Shown here piece by piece: positions 22,403 through 34,559 of a stretch of DNA of 64,000 nt. Position numbers and translations under genes: made by a program. Positions within the stretch are counted from its first letter, which is position 1. Every line of letters begins with the position of its first letter. Source of the stretch: Brachypterus glaber (taxonomy: Eukaryota > Arthropoda > Insecta > Coleoptera > Kateretidae); contig OY294044.1 of the NCBI GenBank assembly GCA_958510825.1, forward strand, positions 100,478,893 through 100,542,892, in the 5' to 3' direction. The notes beneath the pieces are model-generated. The model was given only the letters and a program-made list of their open reading frames with translations. It was not told where the DNA came from and searched no databases.

Positions 22403-23430
22403 TAGTTATTTTCTTAACTAGTGTATTAAGTTGATAAAATCACTTAATACACGATTTGAGAATTTAATTTTATCCAACACCTTTTATTTTTAAATAAAAA
22501 TCCATAATTTTGCGAAAAATTATGTCAAAAATATTAAGATTAAGTTTTCTTAATACTAAAATAATAGGTAGCCTAAGTATGCCTATTAAAAATAAACAAT
22601 TGCTAGTTTTACATTTCTTACGAACGTCAAAATGGACGCGGTGATGACAGAATTTTTAATAAAAACAGTATTTTATTCAAAAACTAAAGAATAATATGGG
22701 GTTTTATTTAATTTTTATGGTTTAGTTAACGTGCTTCTATTTATAGAATAGTTATAATACTTAATTAATAGGGTATGTAACTAATTTTGGGTGAAATCAA
22801 AAGCTGTACGTAAAAGAGTGGGTGAAAAATTTTTTAGTCTAGTGGAAAAAAACTCACTTTTGACCTTTAAAATAGTGCTCAAAACAATTGTTTCTGTGAA
22901 GGTGTTGGATAATAGTTATTTTCTTAACTAGTGTATTAAGTGGATAAAATCACTTAATACACGAGTTGAAAATTTAATTTTATCCAACACCTTTTATTTT
23001 TAAATAAAAATCTATAATTTTGCGAAAAATTATGTCAAAAATATTAAGATTAAGTTTTCTTAATACTAAAATAATAGGTAGCCATGGCCTAAGCATGCCT
23101 ATTAAAAATAAACAATTGCTAGTTTTACATTTCTTACAAACGTCAAAATGGACGCGGTGATGACAGAATTTTTAATAAAAACAGTATTTTATTCAAAAAC
23201 TAAAGAATAATTTAGGATTTTCTTTAATTTTTATGGTTTAGTTAACGTGCTTCTATTTATAGAATAGTTATAATACTTAATTAATAAGGTATGTAACTAA
23301 TTTTGGGTAAGATCAAAAGCTGTACGTAAAAGAGTGGGTGAAAAATTTTTTAGTCACTAGTGGAAAAAAACTCACTTTTGACATTTAAAATAGTGCTCAA
23401 AACAAGTGTTTCTGTAAAGGTGTTGGATAA
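22403..23430. repeat. 0.51-kb tandem duplication of a TATCCAACACC element plus flank
   Basis: Copy 1 (22403-22912) and copy 2 (22913-23430) are near identical. Each has a 68-bp flank with the GTGTATTAAG/CTTAATACAC palindrome followed by an element with inverted ends TTATCCAACACCTTT and AAGGTGTTGGATAA (22470-22912 and 22980-23430). The few differences include a small insertion (CCATGG near 23081), so duplication is fairly recent and includes host flank. Confidence 0.88.
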
Positions 23431-23834
23431 AACTAATTTTTAAGAATATTGAAAACCAATATATGCTGTAAAGAGTAGGTATAATAAGTACTTAAAATAT
23501 TTAATAGGTATTTATTTTATTTGCCGGATATTTTCTTTTGATTTTTTGTTTGTGGCTTTTTTACCACGGCTTTTCAGTTAATAGGTTTCTTTGTCGGCTT
23601 TTCATAGAGAACATTGTTTAATATTTTCTTCCGAAATATTTGAAGTGAATATTACGAAAAAATAAGCTACCTATTTATAGGTTTTTGTTTGAACACGCTG
23701 AAACAACAGTTGTGTAAACATTACATATTTTATGTAAATATTAACTAATAAACTTAGCATAATTGATCACGTGATTTTATTAGTCCCTATTAATTAATAG
23801 ACGCGATAGCTCTGGAGAGCCCGATTTTAGTGCT
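23431..23834. other. Intergenic, nothing recognised
   Basis: AT-rich. No gene or clear repeat seen. Confidence 0.4.
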
Positions 23835-24496
23835 CTACACGGTGTATTTGAAATAGCGTAGGAAATTTTAACAGGTGATTATTCTACATGATAAAATATC
23901 GGTTTTTATTTAATAACTCAGGAACCCTTTGAGATATATCAACGAGGTTTTGCACGTCAACTAATCCTACCAAGGCCCGTTTTTATGTGTTATTTTCATG
24001 TACTTATTTCAACCAGGGATGTGCGAAACGGGGGGGGGCTTATCAGTTTTTTGTCCCAAACTTTTTGCAATTTTATTTTTGAAATATGATTCCTCAGGTC
24101 AAAATACATAAAAAAGGTACTCTTGTTGTAATACTGTAGGATTAACCGTTTTCGAGAAAAATTAATTTGAAGGTGAAATTCCACGGTTCGAGGACGAAAA
24201 ATTAAATACTAAAATGTTGAAAACCTAAATTTTAATGATGGTTTAAATAAGTATGTGAAAATGACATACAAAGATGGGCCTTATTAGGATTAATTCACGT
24301 GCAAAACCTCCTTAACATATCTCAAAGGGTTCCTGAGTTATTAAATAAAAACCGATTTTTTTAGCCAATTTCATAGGGGCGTAGCTCCCTTATGACGCAT
24401 TTTTAAACATACATTTATAGGAACTTTTTGTCATATTTTATCATGTAGAATCACCTGTTAAAATTTCCTACCCTATTTCAAATACACCCTGTATAG
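23835..24496. mobile_element. TACAGGGTGTATTTGAAAT fold-back element
   Basis: The left arm (GGTGTATTTGAAATAG, AGGAAATTTTAACAGGTGAT, TAATAACTCAGGAACCCTTT) is mirrored by the right arm, which ends CTATTTCAAATACACCCTGTA. The arms are over 130 bp. Relatives are at 51671-52632, 35637-37046 and (partial) 40020-40665. The shared core includes a GGTTAATCCTACAGTATTAC-type segment in the middle. Confidence 0.85.
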
Positions 24497-25123
24497 TAAA
24501 AAATCTGACATGTTAGTGAAAGTAATTCTTTAAATCAGCACAAAGAGAGTGAAAAGCACCTATTTTCAATAAATACCTAAGGTACGTTGTCCAAATAAGG
24601 CCCGGTATCCCAATAAGGCCCAGTGCCCCTAACTTTCAAGGCCATAACAGAATGCAAACATTCTCCCCAATCTGATTGACCTGAAACTTTGCAGTAACTG
24701 TGCTTTGTATAAAAACATACAATAACAAATTTTAACCGAAAACTCGCAGTTGCGTAGGAGTAATTAATTTTTATTTCTTTTTGTATCAACTTTTTTGAGT
24801 TGTAGACTGGTCATTGGTTATCACAAAGTGATTTTTTTTTAATGTTATGTAACAAATATTTTACATAGAAAACCGAGAAAACTCGGGCTCTAGAGCTCTG
24901 TTAATAAATGTTTGTATTTGTCTATTTGTTTTTTTTTTTTTTTTTTTTTCAGTAAATTTATTAGTTGGGAAAATTGGAGCGGTACAGCGGTATAGTTGGG
25001 AAGTTAGCAGAGGACCTTCTTTTTTAGTCATAAAAATTTTTCGTCAGGTGTATAGCAAAAATTTCGAAAATTCCTTAATATTTAGTTGGGAAATTCTCTA
25101 TAAGACCTTAAATGTCTCAATTT
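24497..25123. other. Intergenic with a poly-T tract
   Basis: A T-run of about 20 lies at 24930-24950. A CAATAAGGCCC/AAATAAGGCCC pair is near 24595-24622. No gene. Confidence 0.45.
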
Positions 25124-25356
25124 ATATGAAGCTGAAGTTTGCAACGTTGTTTTGCATCGAAAATTCAAAGAGTATATTAAAGCATTTATTCCATAATATG
25201 TTTTTAGCGCACTAGTACTTTAGAAAATTTGCCGCAAGCGGCTTGTTTTCTAAACTTGTACTCGTGCGCTAAAAAAGTATGTTATGAAACTAGTACTTTA
25301 ATATACTATTTAAATTTTCGTTGCAAAAAAACGTTGCAAACTTCAGCTTCATCAAT
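25124..25356. repeat. Palindromic MITE family H, copy 2 (233 bp)
   Basis: The inner part matches 14800-14930 (TTTTTAGCGCACTAGTACTT, TTAGAAAA, loop with GCGGCTTG, and inverse). The outer arms GAAGCTGAAGTTTGCAACGT and ACGTTGCAAACTTCAGCTTC extend the palindrome by about 60 bp each side. These outer arms are absent from copy 1. Confidence 0.85.
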
Positions 25357-27416
25357 TTATAAATTAAGTACTTTTTATGAGGTCATACACACAAAATTTA
25401 AAAATGACCCAAAACGAATAATAAACAATTTATCACAAACAACAATAATTTTATAATCTTTTGATACCCTTGCCCCACTTTAACAAAAGTTATCAAATAA
25501 ATATTCTACTTTTTAGATTTAAAGTTTCGGGAATGATATTAGACTTACAGATACTGCCTCCTACAATGCAATATTTTCGATATTAGTAAAATGACAATCC
25601 CGCAAAAAAAAGGAAAAGAAACGTGTGATAAATTGTCCCATGATAAATTATCATTGATAATAGACTTTGGTTTGCTGAATTCGAATTTGGATGCAGAATT
25701 TAGCTATCCGGTCTGGTCTTCGAGAAAAACACAGTCAAAGAAGGGTATCGCATTTAGGGCTAAATCGCCTGCAACAATAATACTTTATATGCTTATAGAT
25801 ACATAAAAAAAAATACTTAGCCAAAATTTCAGCCCTTCTTATGTCCTGGAACATACTTTAATTAATTATTTTAATTACGAATTTTGACATATGTCAATGC
25901 ACGATTTAGCAACATTGCACATTACGTTCATGTGTCAAGTGTCATGAAAGTAAATAGAGGTTTTGTTAACAGGGTATTTAAAATGGTTTTTCAGTGTTCT
26001 GTGTTAAAAATAATGCTCTTAAAATGTAAAAAGCTATTAAAAAATACAAATACCTTAAGCAGTTAATGTTTTATTTGTTAAATATAAAAAAATCATTGGT
26101 TTATCTTTACTGCATATTGTTTCGACCTTTGGTCGATAAATAAAATTAGAGAAGATATTTCAAATACGTAAATAGTAGAATATTTTTGCTTAAACAGAAG
26201 TGCCTATGTATGTAATCACTTTTTCATATTTAGTTTTTAAACAAAAAATAAATAATAAGAACTTGCACATTAATGTGTCAATTGAATACAAAGCAAGAAC
26301 ATGTATTTTTCCTGTGGGGCCAAGTGCAAAGTTTCAACCCATCCCTCTTCTCTTAATGCGCAAATATATTACCTCAAAACTAAAATTATTTTCCAAAAAC
26401 ATTTAATAGAAGCGAGGACAGAAATTTGTTATTTTATTTAATAGAAGCGATTATAGCTGCAGAATAATACATATCGAGGTTATAATCAAAAGCACAAAAT
26501 TATTGAAGGTTGATTTATTACAAAAAAACACAAAATATACAAAAAATTTAAAGAATTTAAATTGTCTATATTAAGCTAAAGAGTCACTTAGCGCATGATG
26601 AGTTTTAAATGATGCATTGTTGTGAGGTTTACGATAACACAAAAATGTAAAATATTTTTTTATGTAATATTTTTTACTTCAAATAAATAGTTTTTTATCA
26701 TTTTTTTTTTTTCATAATTTTGCACTGTTTTAAACAAAAACATATTTTTTTCATTTAGCCCAAAACTCGTCTTTAAAACGATACCCTTCCTTATAAAAAT
26801 ATATTTGCCGTTTTAGTGATTATTTTTCTCGATAAACTAACGATATGGAGAAAATAAATTTTAGATTCGGATTCAGCTGCCTAAAATATATAGGAAAGAT
26901 ATATTATTGTAATATCCCTGTTGGTTACCAAAATGTTTTGTAAGGTTGTGTTATTTTACTGGTATATTTAAAATAATGCGTTCTTTATTAACTATTAATA
27001 ACTGTATTTTTGCACTAAAATTATATGATAAAAATGTATTTTAAGCGAACTTTGGTCTGCAGTTAGAACGGAAATTAAGAGTGAAATAAAGTGCCTTTTC
27101 TTTTTTTTTTAGGAATCTTTAGCTCTCGGGGAAACTAAGGTTTTTTTTTTCAATTTTCTTCAATAGACATTAAATTTAAGTGACTTGACAATCGAAACCA
27201 AGAGTTGATCCTGTTAGTAGGAGGTCTACAAATTATTAAACCCTTAACAATAAAATATGAGTTACGGAATATAATAAAATTTATTCCTCAGAAATGGCCA
27301 TAAACTAAATTGATAAAAAACTGGTTTAATATTAAGAAAAACTAATAAACTTTATGTAATTTTAATGCAAAACTTTAAATTGCATTAAATTATTCAATAT
27401 TTCATGGTAAAATATA
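25357..27416. other. 2-kb gene-free AT-rich stretch
   Basis: Several open frames of 60-75 codons exist here (25591, 25884, 26200). None shows a domain, repeat relation or splice context, so I do not call genes. No strong repeat was recognised. Confidence 0.4.
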
Positions 27417-27431
27417 TATATATATATATAT
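27414..27431. repeat. (AT)n microsatellite
   Basis: About nine AT dinucleotides in an unbroken run. Confidence 0.85.
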
Positions 27432-27833
27432 TTTTGCTAATTTTGCTACAGTTTTCTTTACTTTTATAAACAAGAGATGGCCCTACATGTGCTCATTCTA
27501 ACACTTGATACGGAATATTCATACCGTATCTAGAGCTAGAATTGATTCATTCTGTGTTTGAAAAGTGTGTGTTTTTGCTTACATTCTAAAGCAGTCGTAG
27601 AAAAAGACATATTTTGTGATCGCTAAACAATTTAAAACAGAAGTGGAATTTGACCACCCCTAATGTGTACAGCGCAAAATAAATAGATATCACTATGGAA
27701 ACGAACTATTTCTGCAGAATTTATCGCATTCGGCTAGTCAAATTAAATTTTATATTTTCAGGACTGTAAACGATTTATGAATCCTGTAAACGGATATAAC
27801 GGACAAAATATATTTTTAATAAACAAAACTTAC

Positions 27834-28160
27834 TTTGAAGAAAAATAATCCAAATGAAAACTCTATTTTCCGACGACAATTCTGTCACATTTTAGAAAAC
27901 ACGAAAACCTAAAACGACTTTTCTACCGCACAACTAAAATCACCACCGAACGAAAAATCAAACGCTACTTTTATTAACGTTTCTGGATACAAATTCAGCT
28001 GTTCTCTGTTTTGATTACCGTTTGACTGTTTCGTTTTTAAGATTTGCCAATTCAGCTGTTTTGTGTTATGAAAGGTGGTTCAGCTGAAACGAGGATTGCT
28101 GAAACGGAGCGACTGAAAAACAGAGAATCAATATACCGGGGCAGTCTCAGTTCCAAGTCC
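27834..28160 (-). promoter_or_regulatory. Possible promoter and 5' non-coding exon, minus strand
   Basis: This stretch is less AT-rich than its surroundings and contains four CAGCTG words. On the minus strand it ends in CTTCAAA/GTAAGTTTTG, a consensus splice donor at 27833. A TTTTTCAGTCGC initiator-like site lies near 28110. No matching coding exon was found downstream, so if real it serves a gene whose coding exons lie to the left of the window or have been lost. This is inference only. Confidence 0.25.
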
Positions 28161-29500
28161 CCCCTCTGTTGCCGGTGTTCTGCCGGCTTGAGAAGAAACC
28201 CGCATGTGTAACATTGATAACACTAGGCAACACGGTTTCTTGCCCTGATTGAAGTCATATGTTTTTAACTAATTTTGGGTTGCTGAGACCGAATCTGGCT
28301 TCAGAATGTTTCTATTATCTTAAGTTTCTGAGAAAAATGAGATAAAAGTGGTAAAACATCATTATTTTAGACATCTGTTGTTCTAAATGCATGGGAGATA
28401 ACAATATTTTGAGGGTAAATTTGGATTATGCGACTCAATAGTAGTTAAAAAATACCCAACTTAGTTTATAAAAACTTTAAATTCATAGGTAAAAAATAGA
28501 GATACTAGGAAAAAAAATATTTTTAAAAAATGGATCCTGTGACACAACTAAGTAGGGGTGGGTGACGAGATCATCCCTCTAAGGGAACAAGCTAAGCGTC
28601 ACGTACTCATGCTATTAAACGTCAAAAAGCATTACTAGGGGTCAAAAATGAACCAGAAATAATGTATGTAATACGGTCCTTATGTAATCAAGTCACATTT
28701 TTATGATGTAGAACCATTCAAAAAACAAAAAAAAAATACGCATTATATTTTTTTAAATTTTTAAATTAGCATAATTGACTGTACTAAATTTAAAAAATAA
28801 GACATGCAGGATTCTGGGCCTATAATTGATAAGAATAATATATTTTTTGCGCTTGGGAGAAAAGTTTATACTGTGTGCTTTAATTTTATTTATTTTCTCA
28901 TTTATTTACTTTTTACAAACAAATTAAGCCAAATAAAAAAATATTTGTATACATATTTTTGTAGAGAATTTTATAAGCAACAAATTAAGTCCTATGAAAC
29001 TTTTACACAAACTTGATAGTTTTGCCACAAATGAGAAATTAAGTAAACTGTGCACATTAATATTAAGATTTTTATTATTTTCGCGTACTTACTGTGACAG
29101 TAGGTCCTTTGCATATGGATTTTTGAATTCCTCGTATTTTATTTAATATTTCCTATAATTTTCAAAATCCTACTATTTTGAAAAAATCCGTTATTATTTC
29201 CTGGACCTATATCTCAAAAATGTGAGATGCTGGAATTTTTTTAAGAACATATTCGGATTCTATGCTCTTGAATTATTAAGAAAAATTTACTTTCAGGTCA
29301 GGGCAAAAAAAATTGCTATTTGTTGCGTAGTGTAATCTGGAGACGGGCTTATCTAAAGGCAAATATTTTTAATTAAGATAAACAGTATTCACGATTATGC
29401 CTTAAGGCCTTACATTTGAATATTTTATTTACGACACAGTTCATTTTTATCAAAAATGACTGGTGTGTTTAAATAAATAAATACATGGAGAAAAAGATCT
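28161..29500. other. Intergenic, nothing recognised
   Basis: No gene. The 70-codon plus frame at 28804-29016 has no recognised domain. Confidence 0.4.
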
Positions 29501-29504
29501 AAGA

Positions 29505-29760
29505 AAAGGATATAATACGGCAGTATGGAATATTCCAAAATTCCTGAAAAAAAGTCCAAGACAAAAAAATCTTGGAAACAAATTCATGAAAAAATAGGCA
29601 ACTTTGGAGTTGTGCGTTTGTCTGCCCGTCCGTTCAAAGTCACGTTTTTGGTAAGCACTCAGGAAAAATCATGTTATATAAGAAAAAGACTCCTACGGTT
29701 TTTGATAATAATCTCCTCAAAAACAAAAAAGTTGTGTGGGATAAAAAAATGGATGTAAGT
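29505..29760 (+). repeat. Dispersed repeat with GTCTGCCCGTCCG, diverged copy
   Basis: TAATACGGCAGTATGGAATA, AAATTCATGAAAAAATAGGC and TTGTCTGCCCGTCCGTTC parallel the copies at 39515-39900 and 58473-58790. The 77-codon plus frame here is the repeat read through. Confidence 0.55.
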
Positions 29761-29975
29761 AATGTTTGGAAACATCAGACAAATACAATAAGAATCAGTT
29801 TTTAGATTACCAACACGTTTTCATCATTCAACACGACCGCTTTTTTCATATCAGGATTTTGAAAAACCTGGTAACAATTTTCAAATATTTTCTATAGTAA
29901 AAGGTAGATTATTACTATAGTTAGAATAATACCTCAGACAAATATTGTTTATATAAAAAAGTTATTTATGATAAT

Positions 29976-30647
29976 CAAGTTAACCCCGCTGGCCCAGTTA
30001 ACCCCATAGGGCAGGGTTAAGTAGACTACTACTCAAGCCTGCAGGGTTAACTGGTTCACTAACAAAAAATATATTGTGTTGTAATTAATGTAAATAAAAA
30101 CGATTTGAAATCAAATACAATTTAATTCTAACATAAATATAGACAACATAATATGTAAAATATTAGTTGTATCTCAGGATTAACTGGTCCGGGGTTAACT
30201 GGACATGGTCCAGTTAACCCTGAGCTAATTAATATTGACATAAGTGATTTTGACCATGTCCAGTTAACCCCGAACCAGTTAACCCTAAGTGACACCACTG
30301 AATAAAATCATAAAATTTTAATACTTAATAAGATGTTAGAAGGCGACAATTATGCAAAATAATTAACAAAATACTCAATATATTAGGTAAAATATTAATC
30401 TAGATCCTGCTATTAATAATAAAGTATTAATTAAAAAATAAAAGTTAAGGTGAATACTTTTTATCGAAAAAACTTTCTTTACTACAACTTACACGTGATC
30501 AACACGGTCCGCCATAATTCTTCAAATAATGCTACTAACTAAATATCACTAGAATTTGCCTTAAGGCGCCAATTAAAAATTAAAAAAACTTGATAAAATC
30601 CAGGTGAACTAGTTAACCCTGTGGCACACTTAACCCCGACTTCCCCT
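29976..30647. mobile_element. Element with about 11 GTTAACCC motifs
   Basis: Copies of (C)CAGTTAACCC(C) in either orientation occur near 29976, 29994, 30014, 30043, 30178, 30193, 30211, 30261, 30277, 30609 and 30629. The right end reads TTAACCCCGACTTCCCC followed by TA. Its inverse, GGGGAAGTCGGGGTTAA, resembles the end GGGGTGACCGGGGCTAA of the TA-flanked element at 31948. The matching left end is not visible, so this copy may be truncated. No coding frame. Confidence 0.65.
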
Positions 30648-31589
30648 AATAATTTTTAATCTAATTAAAATTATGTTTACGCCGATTTTATTTATTTAAA
30701 GTTAAAAAATCTATTATCTACCATGTAACAATAAAAAGGACACCTAATGTGAGTCAAAAAAAGGCTCAGATCAGATTTTTATTGAAAACTCGCACTCTTT
30801 CGGGAAAATATACCAAATAGATTTAAAAAAAAGCAATAACTCAATAACTGCACATATGGGTTTCTTTTAAAGAGGCAGTGTTGGTGGCGCTATAGTTTTA
30901 ATGCTTTTGCCACCAGGCAATGGCGTAGAGCGCAATAAAAGACACAGTCGGAGGGGGGTGGATTATAAAAATGTCGATTTATCGTTCTGGGGGTGACGTC
31001 TTTATAAACTACTATTTATAAAATAATTTTCTTGACAGTTGAGAGAATTTTTAATTTTTTATTAATAATACTACTACAAATTCTAATTAATTTAATTACC
31101 GATGGATGAACAAACATATACACTGAAAAAAACGATCATTTCGACGTGTAAAGTTTATCAAATATAGGTACATTTTTTGCTCCCTTAAAAGCTCTGATAA
31201 CTTTTGTTGATATATCTAACAGTTATTAAATTATTAAGGATTGTCATTATAAATGGACCACCCTGTATAGTCCAGAATCTAGATATACTTCTATTGTACT
31301 CTTGTGTTGGGGCAAGTTTTGTTTATAAAGACTTAGAAGGGATCAGTAATTACCAATCGGGTGATGCAGGGCCGTAACCAGGGGGAGTAGGCAGGGGTGC
31401 TAAACCTAAAAAAAACTACTGTGGTTATTTTGACAGTGTTGACAGTTATAAATGCTCGAAACTTCAAGCTTTAACATATTTTTTTTTTGGATTTTTATTT
31501 TTGTAAGAAAACCGAAAAAACCCTTAAAATGTTGACCGGTTTCACTACCGTTGATGGTACCCCAACTTGAAAATCTTAAATAGCAACTC
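30648..31589. other. Intergenic with a lone TACAGGG-type end
   Basis: ATGGACCACCCTGTATAG at about 31253-31270 is the end of a TACAGGG repeat whose partner I could not identify. No gene. Confidence 0.4.
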
Positions 31590-33165
31590 TTGTTACACCA
31601 TCAAGTTCTACGAAAACCATCGTAAATTAGACACTTAAACCATCTTTTAGCATATATTTGATACTTTTAGCTCTCAAAATGTGGGCAGGGGGGCACGGGG
31701 CTGAGTCTTTTTAAATTGAAAGGGGGGTCGTGTGATACATCATTTTAAAGCAAATAAAATTATTGGACTGTAAATTTTTATTTTTTTTAAGGTTTTGATA
31801 CTTATTTTTTGTGCTAAAAAATGCGATTTTTTAGGTTTTTTTTGTAAATTTTTATTTATGTCAATTAAAATTAGTTTAAAAGTATAATTTACGTTTTTTC
31901 ATCATGAAATTAGTAACTTTTAAAAAATTATTTGATTTTTTTAGAGTAGGGGTGACCGGGGCTAATTGTCGCAGGGGTAAGTTGTCGAAGTGCTTGTATC
32001 TCAAAAAGTTAAATAGCTTTCTGCACCAAACCGAGATTAACCTCCGCGTTACAAAAGTGACATTTATCATTTGTAAACTTAAAAGCAATAAGTTAAAAGA
32101 GCAGCAATTTAATCTAAAAAATGTCAAAATTAAAGGGTCCAGTAATTTTTTTGTGGTAAATATTTTTTCTTATTGTGAGGGATTTAAAATATTAAGATAA
32201 GAAAATTATATGTATATTAATAGTTTAAGGTGTATATTATTTGTTGATATTGTCATTTAGGAGTGTTTATTCGTTAATTAGACAGTACTTGATACATAAG
32301 GTAAAATTGACCACTGGGGCTAGTCGCATTTGGTTTGGGGCTAGTTGTCGCATGATCTGGAGATATGTTCATGGTATAACATTTCCTTTTTCGCATTTTT
32401 ATTATTCAAAACTGTGTTTAAAAGTGAAACCTAATAAGATAGCAAATAAAATCGTTTATTAAATTAAATTTAAAAAAAAAAATAGAAAAAATATTATTTC
32501 ATTATAAAGTTGACAATTTTGGTACAAGAGTAAAAAGTTAGATAACAATCGGCTTTTGGGAACGCAGATGTCTTATTAGTTATTTATATTTTTTTTAAAT
32601 ACCTTTATATTTCTTCAAAAAAATATACTTTAAGAGCCGCGACAACATGCCCCGTGACGGGGCACGTTGTCGCATTTGTCGAGACTTCATAAAAAAAATC
32701 ATAACTCTAATACCCTGTAAATTTTTCCATGTTTTATCTTATAATAATATTACTGAAACATGCAGCTAAAATTACCATTTGGTCAATTAAAAAAAAAACA
32801 AAAATAAAGGAAAAAACTGACTGAAAAGTGCGACAATTAGCCCCGGTCACCCCTAATTTTGACAAAATGGTTATTTTATTTTCAACCCTATTTTAAACCC
32901 AAAAAAAATGTTTAAAAAAAATAGAAAATATATAGTTCAATGGAGAATTTAATAAGCTTGAAAATGATGTATCACACGACCTCCCTTTCCATTTAAAAAA
33001 ATGTCCCCCATGCCGCCCTGCCCACATTTTAAGAGCTGAAAGTATTAAATATATGCTAAAAGATAGTTTAAGTTGTCTTATTTAAGATGGTTTTCGCATA
33101 ATTTGATTATCTCTTTTAGTTAACGAGAAAATCGTTGGGTAAATAGAGTTGGGACACCCAGTATT
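31590..33165. mobile_element. Fold-back element of the AAAGGGGGGTCG family, with a nested element
   Basis: The left arm (TACGAAAACCATCGTAAATT, TTTTAGCATATATTTGATAC, TTTTAGCTCTCAAAATGTGG, AAAGGGGGGTCGTGTGATAC) is mirrored at 32955-33105. The right edge continues to GAGTTGGGACACCC, the inverse of GGGTGGTCCAACTCTACTTA found at 33675. An independent TA-flanked element (31948-32854) sits in the loop. Confidence 0.8.
31948..32854. mobile_element. TA-flanked GGGGTGACCGGGG element with TTGTCGC motifs (~905 bp)
   Basis: The ends are a perfect inverted repeat of about 26 bp beginning GGGGTGACCGGGGCTAATTG and continuing TCGCA. Both sides are flanked by TA, the target of the Tc1/mariner/pogo group. TTGTCGC or GCGACAA recurs inside near 31966, 31983 (variant), 32344, 32640, 32664 and 32830, and a palindrome GCCCCGTGACGGGGC lies near 32650. 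Open frames of 98 and 73 codons run across the ends and interior without a transposase signature. Non-autonomous. Confidence 0.85.
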
Positions 33166-33300
33166 AAGTGACAGGTGACAAATGTAAAATTTTAAATGTA
33201 ATTTTTTGGTTAAGTTTCTTGCTCTACTAGATAGTAAAAACCTTCTTTTTTTTATATTTATTATTTTTTTTCCATATAGTCCAAACTTTATGGCGCTCTC

Positions 33301-34227
33301 TGTACATTAGGATGAAGCGAAATTCGAATTTGAGAATTTCAAAACGCCTGACAGCATAGAAGTTACTACTTGTATAAGTAAGTGTCCCACCAAAATTTGG
33401 GCCCCGAAATATTTCATCTTCCTTTGCCAGTTTTTGCTTGAAATTAAAAATGCATGTCTGTAAATCACGACCCTTGTTAAACGCCCCTTAGGGCTGGGAC
33501 GATTTTAACGTTTGAGGTGTCAAAATATTCGTCTTGATCACGCAAGTGTCACAGGCCATATAAAATTTCATGTTTCGATAATAGCGATAGTTATCATCAG
33601 AAATTTAACAAAAAAACAAATAAATCCACACATTTTTATTATGATTTCGATATCATATATCAGAGAAATATACCGGGTGGTCCAACTCTACTTACCCAGC
33701 GATTTTCTCGAAAACTAAAAGAGGTTATCAACTTGTGCAAAAACCACCTTAAATGGGACAACAATATCTGTAAAAAGTAGCCAAAAATAAAATCCACCCC
33801 TCTCAACTTACCCCTAACTTTATTTTTTTAAATATCACCCCTAATTTCTTTAGTTGTATTGGATATACCTTCAGCTTGCAAATACAATGGTATTACACTT
33901 GCACCATTGTAAAAAAACATTTAAAAACACCCCCTGATTTTAAATATATTGGGCAGCAATTTCTTCTAAAACTAAAAGTGATAATCAATTTCTACAAAAA
34001 CAGTTTAAATAAGACAACATTATCTATAAAAAAGTGTCCCAAAAATAAATCCACCCTACAACCCCTTCCACAACTTACTCCCAACTTTATTTTTTCAAAT
34101 AGCACCCCTATGTTTTTTCGGTTGCTTTGGATAGACTTTGAGCTTGCAATTAATACAAGTAGTAACTTTTATGCCATCAGGCGTTTTGAAATTCTAAAAT
34201 TCCTATTTCGCTCCACCCTACTGTACA
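33301..34227. mobile_element. Inverted-repeat element TTAGGGTGAAGCGAAAT (~0.9 kb)
   Basis: The left arm TGTACATTAGGATGAAGCGA with TTTCAAAACGCCTGACAGC and AAGTTACTACTTGTAT is mirrored by the right arm ending GGCGTTTTGAAATTCTAAAA and CGCTCCACCCTACTGTACA. Arms are about 75 bp. Inside is a diverged direct repeat of ~190 bp: about 33705-33885 and 33960-34150 share AACTAAAAG, AGACAAC/GGACAAC, AAAAATAAA, TCCACCC, CTTTATTTTTT, and GGATA with GCTTGCAA. The 139-codon plus frame at 33876-34295 is repeat read-through. Confidence 0.8.
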
Positions 34228-34559
34228 TACAATTTTACCAAAAAAAAAAAACCTTTAAAATTGGTAAAAAATTAACGGAATTATTAACAAATTAGTAAAA
34301 ATCTAAAATCTTCAAGGTGAAAATGTATGTTCTCATTCTCAAAAATCGGAAAATAATATTTAAAATATTAAAAACCGGTAGTTTATTTTACCAAAAGTTA
34401 CCTTTACGGGTGTGACAGTTGGGAAAGATTTACCGTAATTTCACACAACAAGAGTCCAGCCACACAACTATAGTCCACTAAAAAAAATATGACGTGGTTG
34501 AGCGAAATCTAGCATCTAGCATATACCTACTAGGTGTAAGCTAATAGTCTAAAGAAAGA

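Noticed and set aside
31904..32462. 98- and 73-codon plus-strand frames
   Set aside because: The first crosses the left boundary of the TA-flanked element and the second lies in its interior. No transposase motif, so chance frames.
33876..34295. 139-codon plus-strand frame
   Set aside because: Runs through a diverged direct repeat and the inverted arm of a transposon. No domain.
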